64,000 nt of DNA from Paraburkholderia caballeronis (GTDB taxonomy: Bacteria > Pseudomonadota > Gammaproteobacteria > Burkholderiales > Burkholderiaceae), in NCBI RefSeq assembly GCF_900104845.1, contig NZ_FNSR01000002.1, positions 2,170,001 to 2,234,000 on the forward strand, in the 5' to 3' direction. The translations under genes were made by a program, and so were the position numbers. This document shows positions 1 to 8,862 of this stretch, in pieces. A model generated the notes under the pieces. It saw only the letters and a list, made by a program, of their open reading frames with translations. It was not told the DNA's origin and made no database searches. Within the stretch, counting starts at the first letter, position 1. Each line of letters begins with the position of its first letter.

Positions 1-92
1 CGGGCAAGAAATTCGCGCGTTAAGGCATGCGGCGCGCGGCGGCGCTGCCCATAATCCGTAGCCTCAAGCGAAACATCAACCATCTTGCACGG

Positions 93-126
93 GATCGGAG
101 TAAGCGCTGAAGCGCGAGCTCCGATC
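93..126 (+). repeat. Solitary hairpin repeat, same family as the 41.3-41.6 kb array
   Basis: This is a 34-base imperfect palindrome. The outer arms GATCGGAG (93-100) and CTCCGATC (119-126) are perfect, and an inner stem pairs GCGCT (104-108) with AGCGC (111-115). The flanks CTTGCAcGG before it and GATCGAC after it also match the minus-strand reading of the tandem array at 41267-41611. The element ends only four bases before the Shine-Dalgarno sequence AGGAG of the SDR gene at 141, so it is probably in that gene's 5' leader. I do not know a name for this family. Confidence 0.75.
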
Positions 127-140
127 GACAGGAGAGAGCC

Positions 141-923
141 ATGACTACGGAAAACACCCACGTTTCTCAAGCGAAAATTGCGATCGTCACCGGCGCGAGC
201 CGTGGTCTCGGGCGCAATACGGCGCTCAGTCTTGCAGCGGCCGGCGTCGACGTGATCGTCACCTGGCTGGCGGATCGTGCCCAGGCAGACGAGGTGGTCC
301 AGCAGATCGAGGCGCTGGGCCGCAAGGCGGTCGCGCTGCAACTCGATGCCGGCAACGCCGCGTCGTTCGGCCAGTTCGCCGCCGACGTGCAGCGTGCGCT
401 GAAAGACGGTTGGGCACGCGACCAGTTCGACTTTCTGGTCAACAACGCGGGCAGTTACCGCACCGCTCCGATCGGTCAGATCACGGAAGCGGACTTCGAT
501 CTGCTGTGCAACGTGCACTTCAAGGGGGTGCTGTTTCTTACCCAGGCGCTGCTGCCGCTGCTCGCAGACGGAGGCCGGATCGTCAACGTGTCGTCGGGCC
601 TGACGCGGTTCGCCGGTTTCGGCAGCGCCGCTTATGCGTCGATGAAAGGCGCGGTCGAGGTGCTGACGCGCTACATGGCGAAGGAGTTTGCCCCTCGCGG
701 CATCACGGTGAACACGGTGGCGCCCGGTGCGATCGAAACGGACTTCGGCGGCGGCCTCGTGCGCGACAACCGCGAGTTGAACCAGACGATCGCGGCGGCA
801 ACCGCGCTCGGCCGCGTAGGACTGCCGGACGACATCGGCCCGATGATCGCGGCGCTGCTGTCGGACGCGAACCGCTGGGTGACCGCACAGCGCATCGAGG
901 CGTCCGGCGGGATGTTCCTGTAG
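141..923 (+). CDS. Short-chain dehydrogenase/reductase (classical SDR)
   Basis: A 260-residue classical SDR that should catalyse NAD(P)-dependent oxidation or reduction of an alcohol/carbonyl substrate in the cytoplasm. The Rossmann motif TGASRGLG lies at 17-24, NNAG at 101-104, the catalytic serine near 151, and YASMK (Tyr165, Lys169) completes the triad. The C-terminal ASGGMFL is the usual SDR end. The start is supported by CAGGAG about 8 bases upstream. It is followed by a second SDR and a small membrane protein on the same strand, so it likely heads a three-gene operon. The substrate cannot be read from sequence. The hairpin repeat at 93-126 lies immediately upstream of its ribosome binding site. 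Confidence 0.9.
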   Translation: MTTENTHVSQAKIAIVTGASRGLGRNTALSLAAAGVDVIVTWLADRAQADEVVQQIEALGRKAVALQLDAGNAASFGQFAADVQRALKDGWARDQFDFLVNNAGSYRTAPIGQITEADFDLLCNVHFKGVLFLTQALLPLLADGGRIVNVSSGLTRFAGFGSAAYASMKGAVEVLTRYMAKEFAPRGITVNTVAPGAIETDFGGGLVRDNRELNQTIAAATALGRVGLPDDIGPMIAALLSDANRWVTAQRIEASGGMFL

Positions 924-975
924 ATCGCGATAGATCGCCACGATTGCACAGAAAGACCCAACGAAGCGGACCATC

Positions 976-1770
976 ATGAGAATGACCGATAACACGATCC
1001 TGATTACCGGCGGCACGTCCGGCATCGGGCTCGAACTGGCGCAACAGTTCATCGCGCTCGGCAACGACGTGATCGTCGTCGGGCGCAACCCGGCGAGACT
1101 CGATGCGCTGCGCGTTTCGCATCCGAAACTGCACGTGCTGCGCGGCGACGTCGGCGATCCTCGTTCCGTCGCCGCGCTGTACGAGCAGGTGGCCGGCGCG
1201 TTCCCGGATCTGAACGTGCTCGTCAATTCGGCGGGGATCATGCGGAAGATCGATCTGCAACGGCCGGACTTCGATCTCGCGGACGTCACACGCGAAGTCG
1301 AGGCGAACCTGAACGGCACGATCTGGATGGACGTGCAGTTTCTTGCCCATCTGAAGCAGAAACAGAATGCCGCAATCGTCAACGTGTCGTCGGGGCTCGC
1401 GTTCGTGCCGATGCCGATTGCGCCGGTGTACTGCGCAACCAAAGCAGCGATTCATGCGTTCACGCTGTCATTGCGGGTGCAGTTGAGGAACACCCCGGTC
1501 AAGGTGTTCGAACTGGCGCCGCCGGGAACCGACACGCCGCTTTTCCACGGCGAGTTCGCAGCGGACGACGGCGGCGGCATCAAGCCGATGGCCGTGGACG
1601 TTCTTGCCCGGCATGCGATCGACGGCATGCGGCGCGACGTTCTGGAAATCCGTCCGGGACTCGCGAACGTGTTGAAACTCGGCAGCCGGATCGCACCAAA
1701 CTTCATGCTCGCGCAGACGAGCCGGTCGGTCGATGCGATGCACGGCAATGCCGGAAGCCGGCGCGCATGA
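976..1770 (+). CDS. SDR family oxidoreductase, DltE/YkvO-like
   Basis: A 264-residue SDR with the nucleotide motif TGGTSGIG near residues 11-18, NSAG near 88 and the catalytic YCATKAA segment near 155-161. The long stretch after the active site (residues 175-264) has no typical SDR C-terminal glycine signature and resembles DltE-like oxidoreductases. Two starts are close together (ATG at 976 and 982), and neither has a strong Shine-Dalgarno sequence. It lies about 50 bases after the first SDR, and its stop overlaps the start of the membrane protein at 1767 by four bases (ATGA), which implies translational coupling. The substrate is unknown. Confidence 0.88.
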   Translation: MRMTDNTILITGGTSGIGLELAQQFIALGNDVIVVGRNPARLDALRVSHPKLHVLRGDVGDPRSVAALYEQVAGAFPDLNVLVNSAGIMRKIDLQRPDFDLADVTREVEANLNGTIWMDVQFLAHLKQKQNAAIVNVSSGLAFVPMPIAPVYCATKAAIHAFTLSLRVQLRNTPVKVFELAPPGTDTPLFHGEFAADDGGGIKPMAVDVLARHAIDGMRRDVLEIRPGLANVLKLGSRIAPNFMLAQTSRSVDAMHGNAGSRRA

Positions 1771-2135
1771 CGAACGCGTCGCGGGTTCTTCTTTGGGCTG
1801 CGTACGGGTGGCTGACGGCGGGCGGCGTACTGCATTTCGCGATCGACGTGGTATCGCAATACCTGCGCGGGAAGCGGGTGCCCGGTGCGGAGACGACGTT
1901 GTACTACGGGATGAACAGCGCCTATGCGTTCGGGCAGGTGCTGTTCGGCGTCGTCGGCCTGGGGTTGTGCTGGCGGGCCGCGACGCTGGCCGGCGGATTG
2001 CCGTTCGCCATGCTGTCGCTGGTCGCCGTGCTCGGCTGGCTTGCCATCGGCTTCCTGTTCATCGAATACTGGGAGCCGAAATTCGGCATCGCGGTGTTCG
2101 GGTTGCTGATCGTCGCCCGGCTGGCGATTGCGTGA
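1767..2135 (+). CDS. Small integral membrane protein, function unknown
   Basis: A 122-residue hydrophobic protein with about four predicted membrane segments (roughly residues 7-28, 46-66, 70-92 and 100-121) and few charged residues. It overlaps the preceding SDR by ATGA, so it is co-translated with it. I do not recognise the family. The sequence contains a YYGMNSAYAFGQ segment between the first two helices. Co-transcription with two SDRs suggests an accessory role in the same lipid or small-molecule process, but that is inference only. Confidence 0.75.
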   Translation: MTNASRVLLWAAYGWLTAGGVLHFAIDVVSQYLRGKRVPGAETTLYYGMNSAYAFGQVLFGVVGLGLCWRAATLAGGLPFAMLSLVAVLGWLAIGFLFIEYWEPKFGIAVFGLLIVARLAIA

Positions 2136-2150
2136 GCGGGCGATTCGTCT

Positions 2151-2576
2151 TCAAAGCAGGGTGCGTATCCATCGGACCGCCAGCGGTCCGCACAACGCGA
2201 TCCACGTAATCGCGCAGATCAGCACGGCAACCGTGACCGCCGCGCTGCCGCAATCCTTTGCGCGGCCGGACAGTTCGTGCCGTTCGAGCGAAATGCGGTC
2301 GATGGCGGCCTCGATGCTCGAATTGATCAGTTCGACGAGCAAAACCAGCAGCACCGATGCGACGAGCATCACGCGCTCGACCGCGCCGAGCGGAACCAGC
2401 ACCGCGCACGGAATCAGCACGACCGCCGCGACCAGTTCCTGCCGGAAGGCGCTTTCGTTATGCAACGTCGCGACAAAACCGTCGTACGAGTGGCGGAGTG
2501 CATACAGTCCGCGCAGCACGCCGTCGCGCTTCTTGCGCGGCGGGCGGCGCGGGGTGGAATCGGTCGGACGGTCCAT
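2151..2576 (-). CDS. dgkA: Diacylglycerol kinase (DagK)
   Basis: A 141-residue inner-membrane diacylglycerol kinase that phosphorylates diacylglycerol to phosphatidic acid in lipid recycling. Residues after about 20 carry the family pattern: an amphipathic N-terminal helix, three membrane helices, and the conserved ELINSSIEAAIDR catalytic segment near 88-100, equivalent to the E-x-x-N-T-A-I-E motif of E. coli DgkA, followed by the K-D-C-G-S-A-A-V helix. An upstream in-frame extension is possible, but the chosen ATG starts a basic, Pro-rich N-terminus typical of beta-proteobacterial homologues. It converges on the SDR operon. Confidence 0.9.
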   Translation of the reverse strand: MDRPTDSTPRRPPRKKRDGVLRGLYALRHSYDGFVATLHNESAFRQELVAAVVLIPCAVLVPLGAVERVMLVASVLLVLLVELINSSIEAAIDRISLERHELSGRAKDCGSAAVTVAVLICAITWIALCGPLAVRWIRTLL

Positions 2577-2821
2577 GATCGGAACGGCAGGTTGATTCGC
2601 GAAAGTATCACAATACGGCGGGTTTGTTTCCACGGATGGCGGGAGCCGGAAACGCGCCGGGCATAACGGTCTATCGGCACGTTGCGCGCCGCGTACCCGT
2701 GTAGATCGGGCACTACGCCAGCGAATGAGCGGCGCCAACGCAATCATCATCGCGGTCATTCGCAGGCCAGTGTATCGACCGGGCCAGCGAGCGTCATGAC
2801 CACCGCCGCGCCCGACGCCCA

Positions 2822-3775
2822 TCACTCCCCCAGCGCCTCGTTCGAAGCCTCCCGCAGACACGCGACGAACAGTTGCGCGGCCGGCAGCGTCGCATCGGCG
2901 CGCCAGTACGCGACGACTTCGCCGAGCGGTTCAAGCGGCGGCAGCGGCAGCACGCGCATCGTGCCGCGCATCGCGTGCTGGCGCGCGACCGACAGCGGCA
3001 GGATCGACAGGAACTCGCCGCCTTGCAGCAGCGCGAGATTGAGCGCCAGCGAACTCGACTCGACACTGCCTGCGGCCAGCGCGAGATCGTGCGCGGTCAG
3101 CGTCTCGATCAACGTGGCATAAGCGGGCGAGCCGTGCAGCGGCGTGATCCAGCGGCACGCGTTCAGATCGTGCCAGTCGAGCGCGCGTTCCGGCGCGCCG
3201 AGCGGATGATGCGCGCCCGCGACGAACACGAACGGCTCCCGATGCAGCGTCTCCTGCTTCAACTGCGTCTGCATGCTGTTCACGCGGTTGCGTCCGAGCG
3301 CGACGTCGAGATCGCCGTCTTCGAGCTGCTTGATCAGCCGGTCGAGCGTCGCCTCCACGAACGACAGCGACGCGTTCGGCGCGCGGCGCAGGAACAGTTG
3401 CACCGCGTTCACGGTCAGCGGCTCGGGAATGGTCACGACCGCGCCGAGCCGCACGTGGCCGCCGGTGCCCGACGCCAGCGCGCTGACGTCGCGGCGCGCC
3501 ATCTCGATGTGGCGCAGCACGTCGCGCCCGCACGCGACGATCACCTGGCCGATGCCCGTCAGTTCGACCGAGTTGCCGCTGCGGTTGACCACCGGCACGC
3601 CGAGCGCGTGCTCGATCTCCGCGATCTGCTTCGAAATCGCGGGTTGCGTGACGTGGAACGCGCTCGCGACGCGCGTTACCTGGCCGAGATCGGCAAGGCT
3701 GACGAGGATGCGCAGATGCGGCAGCTTGAGGCCGCTGCGGAAGAACCGTTCGATCGACTCATGGATGGCCGACAT
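2822..3775 (-). CDS. LysR-family transcriptional regulator
   Basis: A 317-residue LysR regulator. The winged helix-turn-helix spans about residues 19-78 (LPHLRILVSLADLG...VTQPAISKQIAEIEHALG), and an effector domain of the PBP2 fold follows from about 100. It is divergent from the MFS gene at 3992 across about 215 bases that contain a perfect inverted repeat at 3795-3814, so it most likely controls the MFS-SDR-dehydratase-dehydrogenase operon. The dimer-binding domain resembles GbpR/CbbR-type galactose or sugar-acid regulators. The inducer is probably the transported acid or an intermediate of its breakdown (inference). Confidence 0.92.
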   Translation of the reverse strand: MSAIHESIERFFRSGLKLPHLRILVSLADLGQVTRVASAFHVTQPAISKQIAEIEHALGVPVVNRSGNSVELTGIGQVIVACGRDVLRHIEMARRDVSALASGTGGHVRLGAVVTIPEPLTVNAVQLFLRRAPNASLSFVEATLDRLIKQLEDGDLDVALGRNRVNSMQTQLKQETLHREPFVFVAGAHHPLGAPERALDWHDLNACRWITPLHGSPAYATLIETLTAHDLALAAGSVESSSLALNLALLQGGEFLSILPLSVARQHAMRGTMRVLPLPPLEPLGEVVAYWRADATLPAAQLFVACLREASNEALGE

Positions 3776-3794
3776 AAGCGTTTTCCCTGATACG

Positions 3795-3814
3795 GCATAA
3801 CCGTGTGGTTATGC
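3795..3814. promoter_or_regulatory. Candidate LysR operator: perfect inverted repeat
   Basis: Arms GCATAACC (3795-3802) and GGTTATGC (3807-3814) are perfect reverse complements separated by GTGT. The site lies 20-39 bases upstream of the LysR start and about 180 bases upstream of the MFS start, the usual place for an autoregulatory LysR recognition site. A half-site GCATAAC recurs near 3904-3910, nearer the MFS promoter, as expected for a recognition-site plus activation-site pair. The palindrome is directly visible; the regulator assignment is inference. Confidence 0.6.
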
Positions 3815-3991
3815 GCGACTCCGAAAGAGTGATTTGCGATCAGCCGCCAAGCCCGGCTACTCTTGGCTGGATGCTCGGGTGCGCGTTTTTGCGCGATTGG
3901 CGAGCATAACAAAACGCATTGCGAAACGCTGTCCGGATCGCAGGCGACTACACGACAAACCGCGCATCGACGCGAATCAGGAGACAACCCC

Positions 3992-5341
3992 ATGAGCGCC
4001 ACTTCCTACGGCAAGCCCGCCGGCTATGCGCCGCCCGATGACATCGACGATGCGTCCGCGACCGCGGCGCTCTACCGGAAGCTGACGCGCCGCATTCTGC
4101 CGTTCCTGTTTCTCGCGTTCGTCGTCGCGTATGTCGACCGCGTGAACGTGAGTTTCGCGAAGCTGCAGATGCTCGCCGACCTGCACCTGTCGGAGACGGT
4201 GTACGGCATCGGCGCGGGCATCTTCTTTCTCGGGTACTTCATTTTCGAAGTGCCGAGCAACTTGATTCTGGATCGCGTCGGCGCGCGCCTGTGGATCGCA
4301 CGGATCATGGTGACGTGGGCGGTCGTTTCCGCGGCGACGATGTTCGCGCGCGACGCAACGTCGTTCTACGTGCTGCGCTTCTTTCTCGGCGTCGCCGAAG
4401 CCGGCTTCTTTCCGGGCATCGTGCTGTATCTGTCGAACTGGTTTCCGTCGGCGCGGCGCTCGCAGATCATCGCGCTCTTCATGACCGCCATTCCGGTGTC
4501 GGGCGCGATCGGCGGCCCGCTGTCCGGCTGGGTGATGACCCGCTTCGTGAACGTCGGCGGCATGGCCGGCTGGAAGTGGCTGTTCCTGATCGAAGGGCTG
4601 GGCTCGCTCGTCGTCGGCATCGCGGCGTTCTTCCTGCTGTACGACCGCATCGATTCGGTGAAGTGGCTGAGCGCCGACGAAAAGGCGCGGCTGACCGCCG
4701 ATCTGCGCCGCGACGCCGCCACCCGCGTTCCGCATTCGGTGCGCGGCGCGTTCGCGAGCGGTCGCGTGTGGCTGCTCGGCCTCACGTACTTCTGCATCGC
4801 GATGGGCAATTACGGCCTTGCGTTCTGGACGCCGACGATCATCAAGGCGAGCGGCGTCGCGAGCGTGAGCAACATCGGCTGGTTGTCGGCGGTGCCTGCG
4901 CTCATCAGCGCGGTGGCCATGGTGCTGATCGCGCGTCACGCGGACCGTCACGACGAGCGCCGCCGCCATGTCGCGACGTGCTGCGTGATCGGCGCGCTGG
5001 GCCTGCTGGCGTCGGTGCTGTCCGCTTCGAACGCGACGCTTTCGCTGATCGCCCTGGTGCTCGCGGCGATCGGCATCAATTCGATCGCGCCGGTGTTCTG
5101 GGGCATCCCGACCGCGCTGATGGGCGGCGCGGGCGCGGCCGCCGCGATCGCGGTGATCAACTGCACAGGCAATCTCGCGGGTTTCGTGAGCCCGTTCGTG
5201 GTCGGCTGGCTGTCGGATCAGAGCGGCGGCAAGTTGCTGCCGGGGATGATCGCGATCGCGGTCGCGCTTTTCATCGGTGCGCTGCTGGTGTTGGTGATGC
5301 CGGCGCGCCGTTCGTCTCATTCGCTGGAGAAGACATCTTGA
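3992..5341 (+). CDS. MFS transporter, anion:cation symporter (tartrate/phthalate type)
   Basis: A 449-residue major-facilitator carrier with twelve predicted membrane helices. The family motif YVDRVNVSFAKLQM near residues 47-60 and the segment GAGIFFLGYFIFEVPSNLILDRVGARLWIARIM near 72-104 mark the ACS family (TtuB, phthalate and galactarate permeases). It should import an organic or sugar acid by proton symport at the inner membrane. The ATG chosen has CAGGAGA about 7 bases upstream; longer in-frame extensions lack that signal. Its stop overlaps the next SDR start by one base (TGATG). It is first in the four-gene operon. Confidence 0.9.
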   Translation: MSATSYGKPAGYAPPDDIDDASATAALYRKLTRRILPFLFLAFVVAYVDRVNVSFAKLQMLADLHLSETVYGIGAGIFFLGYFIFEVPSNLILDRVGARLWIARIMVTWAVVSAATMFARDATSFYVLRFFLGVAEAGFFPGIVLYLSNWFPSARRSQIIALFMTAIPVSGAIGGPLSGWVMTRFVNVGGMAGWKWLFLIEGLGSLVVGIAAFFLLYDRIDSVKWLSADEKARLTADLRRDAATRVPHSVRGAFASGRVWLLGLTYFCIAMGNYGLAFWTPTIIKASGVASVSNIGWLSAVPALISAVAMVLIARHADRHDERRRHVATCCVIGALGLLASVLSASNATLSLIALVLAAIGINSIAPVFWGIPTALMGGAGAAAAIAVINCTGNLAGFVSPFVVGWLSDQSGGKLLPGMIAIAVALFIGALLVLVMPARRSSHSLEKTS

Positions 5342-6129
5342 TGAAGTCAGGTACCGCGCCCGTGTGTCTGATCACGGGCGCATCGAGCGGCATCGGCGCG
5401 GCGAGCGCGCTGCGCTTCGCGCGCGCGGGTTATGCGGTCGCGCTCGGCAACTTCGACGCATCGACGCGCGCCGCCGCCGAAAGCGTCGCCGGGGAGTGCC
5501 GCGCATTGGGCGCGGACACGCTGATCGTCGACGCCGACGTGAGCCGCGACGCCGGCTGCCACGCGGCGATAGCGGCGGTGCGCGAACGTTTCGGACGCCT
5601 CGACGCGCTGGTGAACAGCGCGGGCACGACGCGCGTTGTCGCGCACGACGCGTTCGAGCAACTCGACGCCGACGAATTCGAGCGCGTCTATCGCGTGAAC
5701 ACGATCGGCCTCTATCAGATGACGCGCGCCGCGCTGCCGCTGCTGCGCGACAGCGCGAGCGACGGGTGCAGCACGAGCGTCGTCAACATTTCTTCGCTGG
5801 CGGCCATCAACGGCACCGGTTCGTCGCTCGCGTACGCCGCGTCGAAGGGCGCGGTCAACACGATGACGCTGTCGCTCGCCCGTTCGCTCGCGCCGCGCGT
5901 GCGCGTCAACGCGATTGCGCCCGGCATGGTCGACGACGGCTTGCTCCAGCATGTGCTCGACGCCTCGCGCTACGCCGCCGTGATCGATCGCATGACGACC
6001 GCCGCGCCGCTCAAGCGGGTGTCGCGGCCCGCGGAAATCGCCGATATCGCGTGGTTCCTGTGCCATGCGCCCGGGATCACCGGCCAGGTGATCGCCGCCG
6101 AAAACGGCCTGCTGCTGAACAACGGTTAA
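5341..6129 (+). CDS. SDR family oxidoreductase in sugar-acid operon
   Basis: A 262-residue classical SDR with TGASSGIG near 12-19, NSAG near 91 and YAASK near 162-166. The C-terminus GQVIAAENGLLLNNG replaces the usual D-G-G. Its start overlaps the MFS stop by one base, so the two are translationally coupled. The dehydratase gene follows 21 bases later. In comparable aldonate pathways such an SDR oxidises a sugar, lactone precursor or 2-keto-3-deoxy intermediate. The exact substrate is not evident. Confidence 0.9.
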   Translation: MKSGTAPVCLITGASSGIGAASALRFARAGYAVALGNFDASTRAAAESVAGECRALGADTLIVDADVSRDAGCHAAIAAVRERFGRLDALVNSAGTTRVVAHDAFEQLDADEFERVYRVNTIGLYQMTRAALPLLRDSASDGCSTSVVNISSLAAINGTGSSLAYAASKGAVNTMTLSLARSLAPRVRVNAIAPGMVDDGLLQHVLDASRYAAVIDRMTTAAPLKRVSRPAEIADIAWFLCHAPGITGQVIAAENGLLLNNG

Positions 6130-6150
6130 CCCAACCCATCCATCACCGCC

Positions 6151-7920
6151 ATGTCCCCACGAAACAAGCCACTGGGCAAACACCGCTCGCGCATGGTCAC
6201 CGACGGCGTGACGCGCGCGCCGCATCGCGCTTTCCTGCGCGCCACCGGCCTCGACGACGAGGCGATGCAAAAGCCGTTTGTCGCGATCGTCGATACGTTC
6301 GGCGAAAACACGCCGTGCTCGATGTCGCTGGCCGCGGTGTCGGACAACGCGCGCCTCGGCATCGCGGCGGGCGGCGGCGTGCCGATCCGCGGCACCGCGA
6401 TCTCGGTGTCCGACGGCACGTCGATGAATCATCAAGGCATGCGCATGAGCCTCGTGTCGCGCGAAGTCATCGCCGATAGCGTCGAGTTGTTCGTGCGCGC
6501 GCACGCGTACGACGCGCTCGTCGGCGTTGCCGGCTGCGACAAGACGTTGCCCGGCATCCTGATGGGCATGGTGCGCGTCAACGTGCCGGGCGTGTTCCTT
6601 TTCGGCGGCGCGATGCTGCCGGGCGCCGCGCCCGGCCAGTTGCCCGGCGGCGCGGGGACCGGACTGCAACGTCAGGCGACCATCCTCACGGCGATCGAAG
6701 CGGTCGGCGCCGCGCAGCGCGGCGACATCACGCGGGCACAGCTCGATGCGATCGAGAAGGGCTGCACGCCGGGCGCGGGTTCGTGCCCGGGCCAGTTCAC
6801 CGCGAACACGATGGCGATGGTCGCCGAAACGCTCGGCCTCGCACCGCTGGGTTCGGCGATGGTGCCCGCCGTCTACAGCGAACGCATCGGAATTGCGCGC
6901 CGCGCCGGCGAAACGGTGATGCGCACGCTTACGCACGGCGGCCCGCTGCCGCGCGATCTCGTCACGGTGCGGAGTCTCGAAAACGCGTGCGCGGCGGTCG
7001 CGGCGACGGGCGGATCGACCAACGCCGCGCTGCATATTCCCGCGATCGCGCACGAAGCAGGCATCCGCTTTACGCTCGACGACGTCGAGCGCGTGTTCGC
7101 GCGCATTCCGCTGATCGGCGATCTTCAGCCGGGCGGGCGCTACCTCGCGCAGGACCTGCATCATGCGGGCGGCGTCCCGGCGGTGCTGAAGGCGCTGCTC
7201 AAGGGCGGGCATCTGCACGGCGACACGCTGACGCTCGACGGCCGCACGCTCGAAGACGCGTTGACGCACGCCGCGGATCCCGACGGCGAGGTCGTGCGCG
7301 CGTGCGAAGCGCCGATCGGCCAGAACGGCGGCCTCGTGATTCTGCGCGGCAACCTCGCGCCGGACGGCGCATGCCTGAAGATAGCCGGGCTGAAGTCGCT
7401 GCGGTTCGACGGCACCGCGCGCATTTTCGAATGCGAGGAGGACTGCATGGCGGTGGTCGCGGCGCGTGCCTACGAAGCGGGCGACGTGCTCGTGATCCGC
7501 AACGAAGGCCCGAAGGGCGGTCCCGGCATGCGCGAGATGCTGAGCGTGACGGCGGCGATCTACGGACAGGGGATGGGCGAGAAGGTCGCGTTGCTCACCG
7601 ATGGACGATTCTCGGGCGCGACGCGCGGCATGTGCATCGGATACGTCGGACCGGAGGCGGCATTGGGCGGTCCGATCGCGTTGCTGAAGGAAGGCGATCG
7701 TATCTGCATCGATGCGATCGCGGGCAAGCTCGACGTCGATGTCGCCGCCGACGAACTCGCGCGCCGCCGTGCCGCGCTGCCGCCGCGCGCGCCGCGCCGG
7801 CTGGCTGGCGTGCTCGAAAAATACGAGGCGCTGGTGCGCCCGGCGCATCTCGGCGCGGTCACCCATTCGGGCGCGCTCGAATGGCCATACGATGCGCCGA
7901 CGCATGGAGACGACGCATGA
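6151..7920 (+). CDS. IlvD/Edd-family dehydratase, probable sugar-acid dehydratase
   Basis: A 589-residue Fe-S dehydratase that removes water from a dihydroxy acid. The three cluster cysteines of the family are present: NTPCS near residue 54, GCDKTLPG near 130 and [14 protein letters not shown] near 213. Conserved [11 protein letters not shown] and the C-terminal substrate loop with [13 protein letters not shown] are also present. The length fits IlvD/Edd enzymes (570-600). It is probably not the housekeeping IlvD, because it lies in an operon with an organic-acid carrier, an SDR and a beta-hydroxyacid dehydrogenase. An arabonate, xylonate or gluconate-type dehydratase is more likely (inference from context). 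Its stop overlaps the next start by ATGA. Confidence 0.88.
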   Translation: MSPRNKPLGKHRSRMVTDGVTRAPHRAFLRATGLDDEAMQKPFVAIVDTFGENTPCSMSLAAVSDNARLGIAAGGGVPIRGTAISVSDGTSMNHQGMRMSLVSREVIADSVELFVRAHAYDALVGVAGCDKTLPGILMGMVRVNVPGVFLFGGAMLPGAAPGQLPGGAGTGLQRQATILTAIEAVGAAQRGDITRAQLDAIEKGCTPGAGSCPGQFTANTMAMVAETLGLAPLGSAMVPAVYSERIGIARRAGETVMRTLTHGGPLPRDLVTVRSLENACAAVAATGGSTNAALHIPAIAHEAGIRFTLDDVERVFARIPLIGDLQPGGRYLAQDLHHAGGVPAVLKALLKGGHLHGDTLTLDGRTLEDALTHAADPDGEVVRACEAPIGQNGGLVILRGNLAPDGACLKIAGLKSLRFDGTARIFECEEDCMAVVAARAYEAGDVLVIRNEGPKGGPGMREMLSVTAAIYGQGMGEKVALLTDGRFSGATRGMCIGYVGPEAALGGPIALLKEGDRICIDAIAGKLDVDVAADELARRRAALPPRAPRRLAGVLEKYEALVRPAHLGAVTHSGALEWPYDAPTHGDDA

Positions 7921-8792
7921 GCACGACGATGCGCATCGGCTTCTGCGGTCTCGGCAAGATGGGTTTGCCGATGGCGCGACGCCTGATCGATGCGGGACAC
8001 CGCGTCGCCGTATGGAATCGCACGCATGAAAAGGCAAGGGCGTTGGGCGTAGCGTCGGCTCTATGCATTGCGTGCGAAACGCCAGAGGAGGTCGCGCGTG
8101 AATCGGATGTCGTGCTGTTGTGTCTTGCGGACGGCGTTGCGGTCGAAGACGTCGCGTTCGGCCCCCGCGGTCTCGCAATGGGCGCTCGCCGCAAGGCGTT
8201 GACCATCGTCGATCATTCGACGCTCGCACCGTCGCAGACGCGCTCGCTCGCCGCGCGCTGGCGTGATGCGACGCAAGGCGAGTGGATCGATGCGCCCGTG
8301 TCGGGCGGCACGGCGGGGGCCTCGCACGGCACGCTCGCGATCATGGCGGGCGGCGACGCCGCGTGCATCGAATCTGTCGAACCGGTGCTCGCCGCATTCG
8401 CCGCGCGCGTCACGCGGATGGGCGACAGCGGCGCCGGTCAGGCGACGAAGCTCGTGAACCAGACCATCACGATGACGACCATCGCCGCGCTTGCCGAGGC
8501 GACGAATCTTGCGCGACACGCCGGGATCGACGCATCGAAGATGTCCGCTGCACTCGCGGGCGGCTGGGCCGATTCGGTGCTGTTGCAGACAGTGCAGCCG
8601 CGTATGGTCGTGCCGCCCGGGCAACCGACCGGCTCGATCCGGACGATGCTGAAGGATCTCGACGCGGTGGCGTCACTGGCGGGCGAATGCGGCGTGGCGC
8701 TGCCCATTGCGGCACGCGTGCGCGACTGGCTCGCGCGCGCCGTCGACGAGGGATTCGGCGACGAGGACATTTCGCAGATCGTGCGGGTTTGA
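7917..8792 (+). CDS. NAD(P)-dependent beta-hydroxyacid dehydrogenase (3-hydroxyisobutyrate dehydrogenase family)
   Basis: A 291-residue member of the 6-phosphogluconate/3-hydroxyisobutyrate dehydrogenase family. The dinucleotide motif [16 protein letters not shown] lies near residues 8-23. The substrate signature [11 protein letters not shown] lies near 122-132, and the catalytic lysine sits in [11 protein letters not shown] near 172-182. It should oxidise a 3-hydroxy acid or reduce a tartronate semialdehyde-type intermediate in the cytoplasm. The start ATG overlaps the dehydratase stop by four bases. It is the last gene of the operon. Tartronate semialdehyde reductase is a reasonable alternative given the organic-acid carrier. 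Confidence 0.88.
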   Translation: MSTTMRIGFCGLGKMGLPMARRLIDAGHRVAVWNRTHEKARALGVASALCIACETPEEVARESDVVLLCLADGVAVEDVAFGPRGLAMGARRKALTIVDHSTLAPSQTRSLAARWRDATQGEWIDAPVSGGTAGASHGTLAIMAGGDAACIESVEPVLAAFAARVTRMGDSGAGQATKLVNQTITMTTIAALAEATNLARHAGIDASKMSAALAGGWADSVLLQTVQPRMVVPPGQPTGSIRTMLKDLDAVASLAGECGVALPIAARVRDWLARAVDEGFGDEDISQIVRV

Positions 8793-8862
8793 GCGGTGAA
8801 CGCCGGGGCTCGTCTGCCGTGATCCCGGCGGCGGCTTCGGCATGTCGTGCCTGGATTGCGGG

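Noticed and set aside
1..23. Possible C-terminal end (GKKFAR then stop) of a gene entering from the left
   Set aside because: Only seven codons are visible, too few to support a coding call.
5347..8229. A 960-residue ORF on the minus strand
   Set aside because: It is an Arg/Ala-rich frame antisense to the SDR, dehydratase and dehydrogenase genes, which have clear family motifs; the long opening is due to GC-rich third positions.
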